Position numbers and translations under genes: made by a program
Shown here: positions 60,295-64,000 of the stretch, piece after piece
Layout of the letters: each line of letters starts with the position of its first letter
How positions within the stretch are numbered: the first letter of the stretch is position 1
Assembly (NCBI RefSeq): GCF_001294465.1
Contig: NZ_LGAA01000011.1
Span: forward strand, 1 to 64,000
Source of the DNA: Moellerella wisconsensis ATCC 35017
Lineage (GTDB): Bacteria; Pseudomonadota; Gammaproteobacteria; Enterobacterales; Enterobacteriaceae
DNA length: 64,000 bases
Direction: 5' to 3'
The notes under the pieces: model-generated
The model's database searches: none
What the model was told of the DNA's origin: nothing
Seen by the model: the letters and a program-made list of their open reading frames with translations, nothing else

Positions 60295-60648
60295 ATGAGT
60301 TCTATCTTAATCATTGCAAATGGCGCACCATACGGTAGCGAGACTTTATTTAACTCACTGCGTTTAGCGATTACCTTAAAAGAAAATCATCCTCAAACCG
60401 AGTTGAAAGTTTTTTTGATGTCAGATGCTGTTACGGCAGGGTTAGCCGCTCAACATCCTAAAGAAGGCTATAATTTACAGCAAATGCTGGAAATTCTAAC
60501 TGCTCAACAGGTGCCCGTTAAGTTGTGTAAAACCTGTACCGACGCCCGAGGTATCAGTGGATTAACTTTAGCCGAAGGCGTATCAGTGGGAACGTTAGTC
60601 GAACTGGCTGAATGGACCTTGGCGGCAGACAAGGTACTGACATTCTAA
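60295..60648 (+). CDS. ychN: YchN, DsrE/F-like protein
   Basis: The 117-residue DsrE-family protein aligns with E. coli YchN nearly end to end: IANGAPYGSETLFNSLRLAI, FLMSDAVTAGLAAQ, EGYNLQQMLEILTAQQVPVKLCKTCTDARGIS, and LAEWTLAADKVLTF. The KLCKTCTD cysteines lie where DsrE proteins carry their persulfide-relay cysteine. YchN forms hexamers in E. coli; its role is not established. It sits 11 bases behind acrR and before mscK, a context different from E. coli, where acrR and mscK are adjacent. Confidence 0.92.
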   Translation: MSSILIIANGAPYGSETLFNSLRLAITLKENHPQTELKVFLMSDAVTAGLAAQHPKEGYNLQQMLEILTAQQVPVKLCKTCTDARGISGLTLAEGVSVGTLVELAEWTLAADKVLTF

Positions 60649-60740
60649 CGCTATCAGATGCGTATTTTTATTGCGTCGGTTGTTTTGACTGGCGCAATGC
60701 TAATACATAATCTGACCAGTATAATTCGGATATATTTACC

Positions 60741-63700
60741 ATGCACACATCAATTGATAATTATAAACTGCGTCGTTCATCATTTATTTTTCCTGTTATT
60801 TTATTCTTCTTAGTTTTTTTTATTGCCGCTGAGGCAAGGGCCTTAACTACCGGCACGATCCCTTCTCGTGATGATATACAGAACGAACTTAGCTTATTAA
60901 GCAAACGAAGTAATTTGACCGAAGAAGAGAAATTATCGGTTAACGACATAGAAAAAGCGTTAGTTTTTTATGATGGTATTGAAAAGCTCAATAAAGCCTC
61001 AGACGATCTGCAAAAAAAAATTAATCGAGCAGATTCAGAATCCAAACAAGCAATTAATAGTTTAAAACGGATTAAATCCCGGGGGCCTCAAGTTCAGGCG
61101 GAGTTTATCGCCCATTTAAAAACCTTGTCATTAGCGCAATTAGAAGCTGAGTTAAATAGCTTATTAGCTAAACTACAAACGGAACAAGCTGATTTAGCCA
61201 GTTTTAGTGCCCAGTTGGTTGGGTTACAGACTCAGCCCGAACGTGCACAATCAATTATGATGGAAAATGCACGCCGCTTACAAGAAATCCGTGATGAGCT
61301 AAACGGTACCTTAAATCGACCGGCCAATTTGCGCCCGACACAGACTGAATTATTACAAATAGAACAATATTACTTACAGCAACAAAATGATTTCCAAAAA
61401 AAGGTATTGCAAGCCAATACCCAGTTACAAGATGTATTACAAAAACAGCGAGATTACAGCGCTGAATTTATTGAAGTATTAAATGAGCAGATCCAGCAAG
61501 TTCAAGCCACTATTAGTGACAAACGGCTAGATAACTCCGAAGAAACTGCGCGTGAAGTGCAAAGCTCTCCCTCAGCCAATTTGAACGCCAGTAATAATCC
61601 GTTAGTGCAAAAAGAGATTGCGATTAATAAACAGTTGAGCGAGCGCTTGATCTCGGTCACCCAAGAAAATAATCTCATGGTGCAAAAGGGCATCAAAGTA
61701 CAATCGTGGCTGGAAAGGGTGACACAAACTGAACGCAATTTAAAAGAGCAAATTAATGTGCTGCGCGGAAGTTTGCTATTATCGCGCATTTTGTTTCAAG
61801 AGCAGGTTAATCTTCCCCCCGATATCTTAACTAAGAATTTACCCAATACGATTGCCGACCTGCGCCTGGAACAGTTTGATATTAATAAACAGCGCGACGC
61901 CTTATATTTAACCTCAGATTATATTAATGAGCTGGTGGCTAAACAGTATGAAAATAATCTGGATGAAGCTGAAAAAAATGTGATTACCCCGGAGTTAAAA
62001 AATTCACTATCTGAGTTACTCGAGGTACGGCGTGATTTGCTCGATCAGCTTAATATCCAGTTAGGCGGGCAGATATCTCAAGCGATTAATTTGCAACTTG
62101 AACAAAAACAGCTGTTGAGTGTGATTAGTTCTTTAGAAAACACCTTAGCTCAGCAAATTTTTTGGGTAAATAGTAATAAACCGATGGATTTAACTTGGCT
62201 GCAAAGTTTCCCTGAGGCGGCTAAGAATGAACTGAAATCATTGGATTTTAGCTTATCGTGGAGTAGTTTGCAGAAAGGTTTAGTCAACGCATTACCAATA
62301 AGTCTGCCATTGTGGATATTAGCGATAGCTTTTCTGTGGCTTTCTAAAAAAGTAACGATACGCTTGCAGCAAATCAGTACCCAAGTGAATCGATTGTCCC
62401 AAGATAGCCAATTTAATACACCGTTGGCATTGTTACTTACCTTGTCGCAAACCTTACCAGCCTCAATGATAGCCATTGCTTGCGGTTATTGGTTTTTAAA
62501 AACGGGTAATGCACAAGGCGAATTTATTTGGGCTATTTTTCAACAATTTGCGCTATTCTGGGTACTGTTCGAATTCTGTTATCGCTTGTTAAAGCCGGAA
62601 GGTATCGCCGAGCAACATTTTGGTATTGATAAAGCAGTGATTGCACGCACACGCCGTCAGATTGCTAATTTATCTTTACCGTTACTGCCTCTTATTTATT
62701 GGTCGACTTACGGGGTTAACTATCCTTTACGGCTTGCTAATGACGTAATTGGACAGTTGGTGGTATTGATTTCGTTGCTGATGGTATTTTTGTTTACTTT
62801 ACCATTCTGCCGCCACGTTTGGAAAGAAAATGGCAGTCATTTAACCCGTTCGATAGTGGTAACGCTGTTAACTTTCTCGCCATTAATTCTCATTGGGCTG
62901 ATGATGGCGGGGTATTATTATACCACGCTGAGGCTGGCAAACCGCTGGATTGATAGCCTGTATCTGCTGTTACTCTGGTATATCGTGTATAACACCTGTC
63001 TCCGTGCATTGACTTTGGCAGCGCGAAAATTAGCGTATAAACGTGCGATTGAGCGGCGAAAAAGCCTAGGCCAGCCAGAAGATCCAGAAGGTGATCCGGT
63101 CAAAGAGCCACCGATGTCGATTGATTTAATCAGCCAGCAATCATTACGTTTAACCACCATGGCGTTATTTTTTATCTTTGTGCTGGCGTTTTATACCATT
63201 TGGTCTGATTTTATTACAATTTTTTCGTTCCTCGACAGCGTGACCTTGTGGCACACCACCGTACCTACTATCGCGGGTGAAAATGCATTACAAGCCGTCA
63301 CGTTAGCTGATTTATTCTTAGCATTAATTATTATGGTCGTTGCTTGGGTCATGACCCGTAACTTGCCCGGATTATTAGAAGTCCTGGTATTGTCTCGGCT
63401 CAAACTGCGCCAAGGGTCAACTTACGCTATCACTACGTTATTGACCTACATTATTATTGGTATCGGCACCATTGCTTCTCTCGGAACCTTAGGGGTGACA
63501 TGGAACCAGCTACAATGGTTAGCGGCGGCATTAACTTTTGGTTTAGGTTTTGGTTTACAAGAAATTTTTGCCAACTTTGTTTCGGGGATTATTTTGTTGT
63601 TTGAACGCCCGATCCGTATTGGTGATACCGTGACTATCGGTAATTTTTCGGGCACGGTGAGCAAAATTCGTATTCGTGCGACCACTATCATTGATTTTGA

Positions 63701-64000
63701 TCGCAAAGAAGTGATTATTCCCAATAAAGCTTTTGTTACCGAACGACTGATTAACTGGTCGTTATCAGATACCGTTACGCGGATCACTATCGGATTAGGC
63801 GTAGCTTATGGTTCAGATTTAGACAAAGTAAAACAGGTGTTATTACAAGCGGCGACCAGTAATAGCAAAGTGATGACCGATCCTGCGCCAGGGGCCTATT
63901 TTACTGGCTTTGGAGCCAGTACGTTAGATCACGAATTACGTTTTTATGTGCGTCAAATTGGTGACCGTGGCGTGACTACCGATGAAGTGAATCGTACTAT
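60741..64000 (+). CDS. mscK: MscK (KefA), potassium-dependent mechanosensitive channel (partial)
   Basis: About 1,086 codons are present and no stop is reached before the right edge; E. coli MscK is 1,120 residues, so only a short tail is missing. The frame from ATG 60741 has a signal peptide (MHTSIDNYK, hydrophobic, cut near ARA) and a long periplasmic coiled-coil region (residues about 60-470). A series of membrane segments follows, then the MscS-like pore helix and beta domain: LTFGLGFGLQEIFANFVSGIILLFERPIRIGD and VIIPNKAFVTERLINWS. It opens under membrane tension to release solutes in osmotic downshock. Like E. coli it is near acrR, but ychN intervenes. Confidence 0.94.
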   Translation, partial: MHTSIDNYKLRRSSFIFPVILFFLVFFIAAEARALTTGTIPSRDDIQNELSLLSKRSNLTEEEKLSVNDIEKALVFYDGIEKLNKASDDLQKKINRADSESKQAINSLKRIKSRGPQVQAEFIAHLKTLSLAQLEAELNSLLAKLQTEQADLASFSAQLVGLQTQPERAQSIMMENARRLQEIRDELNGTLNRPANLRPTQTELLQIEQYYLQQQNDFQKKVLQANTQLQDVLQKQRDYSAEFIEVLNEQIQQVQATISDKRLDNSEETAREVQSSPSANLNASNNPLVQKEIAINKQLSERLISVTQENNLMVQKGIKVQSWLERVTQTERNLKEQINVLRGSLLLSRILFQEQVNLPPDILTKNLPNTIADLRLEQFDINKQRDALYLTSDYINELVAKQYENNLDEAEKNVITPELKNSLSELLEVRRDLLDQLNIQLGGQISQAINLQLEQKQLLSVISSLENTLAQQIFWVNSNKPMDLTWLQSFPEAAKNELKSLDFSLSWSSLQKGLVNALPISLPLWILAIAFLWLSKKVTIRLQQISTQVNRLSQDSQFNTPLALLLTLSQTLPASMIAIACGYWFLKTGNAQGEFIWAIFQQFALFWVLFEFCYRLLKPEGIAEQHFGIDKAVIARTRRQIANLSLPLLPLIYWSTYGVNYPLRLANDVIGQLVVLISLLMVFLFTLPFCRHVWKENGSHLTRSIVVTLLTFSPLILIGLMMAGYYYTTLRLANRWIDSLYLLLLWYIVYNTCLRALTLAARKLAYKRAIERRKSLGQPEDPEGDPVKEPPMSIDLISQQSLRLTTMALFFIFVLAFYTIWSDFITIFSFLDSVTLWHTTVPTIAGENALQAVTLADLFLALIIMVVAWVMTRNLPGLLEVLVLSRLKLRQGSTYAITTLLTYIIIGIGTIASLGTLGVTWNQLQWLAAALTFGLGFGLQEIFANFVSGIILLFERPIRIGDTVTIGNFSGTVSKIRIRATTIIDFDRKEVIIPNKAFVTERLINWSLSDTVTRITIGLGVAYGSDLDKVKQVLLQAATSNSKVMTDPAPGAYFTGFGASTLDHELRFYVRQIGDRGVTTDEVNRT

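Noticed and set aside
61502-63787. Several minus-strand frames at the right end
   Set aside because: They are shadows of mscK, whose plus-strand frame runs open from 60741 to the window edge with MscS-family motifs.

Overview
The window is an ordinary chromosomal stretch of a gammaproteobacterium of the order Enterobacterales. Many proteins align closely, from memory, with their Escherichia coli counterparts (Can, DksA, BtsT, AcrB, PyrG, Eno, YchN, YacC). The DNA is AT-rich by eye (about 40% G+C, not counted). That, a diaminopimelate dehydrogenase gene and several compacted E. coli-like neighbourhoods suggest a member of the Morganellaceae (Proteus/Providencia/Moellerella group). The genus is inference. 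I saw no rRNA, tRNA, CRISPR array, insertion sequence or prophage.

Layout. 1-2700: start of a dhaM gene (cut by the window edge), a LuxR-type regulator with a degenerate receiver domain, and the sucrose repressor cscR. 2900-5770: cscA (invertase) and cscK (fructokinase), divergent, with a palindromic operator between them but no sucrose permease. 5960-17080: rarD, purT with a PurR box, a GMC oxidoreductase, the pyruvate transporter btsT with CRP- and BtsR-like sites, yjiA, cyuA and a MATE exporter with a structured leader. 17450-21840: meso-diaminopimelate dehydrogenase, then a PEP-hydrolase-like gene and a Tm-1-like gene in one operon, with a divergent TetR regulator and palindromic operators.

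22000-44600 is a condensed version of the E. coli yacC to dgt region: yacC, hpt, can, yadGH, panDCB, folK, pcnB, gluQ, dksA, sfsA, hrpB, mrcB, hemL, erpA, btuF, mtnN, dgt. Genes found between these in E. coli K-12 (cueO, gcd, fhuACDB, clcA, yadS) are missing here. 45000-52900 is rlmD, relA, mazG, pyrG, eno. It is followed by an SLC13/DASS transporter, acrB-acrA, divergent acrR-ychN, and mscK, which runs off the right edge.

The strongest unusual observations are these. (1) The Tm-1-like/PEP-hydrolase-like pair is a split version of the two-domain tomato Tm-1 architecture, under an apparent TetR switch. (2) pcnB appears to start at AUU and carries about 73 extra hydrophilic residues. (3) mrcB has two translation starts. 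(4) The btsT promoter holds an array of BtsR-like half-sites. (5) The csc locus lacks a permease. Several starts were corrected from the longest open frame (cscA, pcnB, gluQ, dksA, sfsA, mrcB, btuF, rlmD, eno), using ribosome binding sites and homology.
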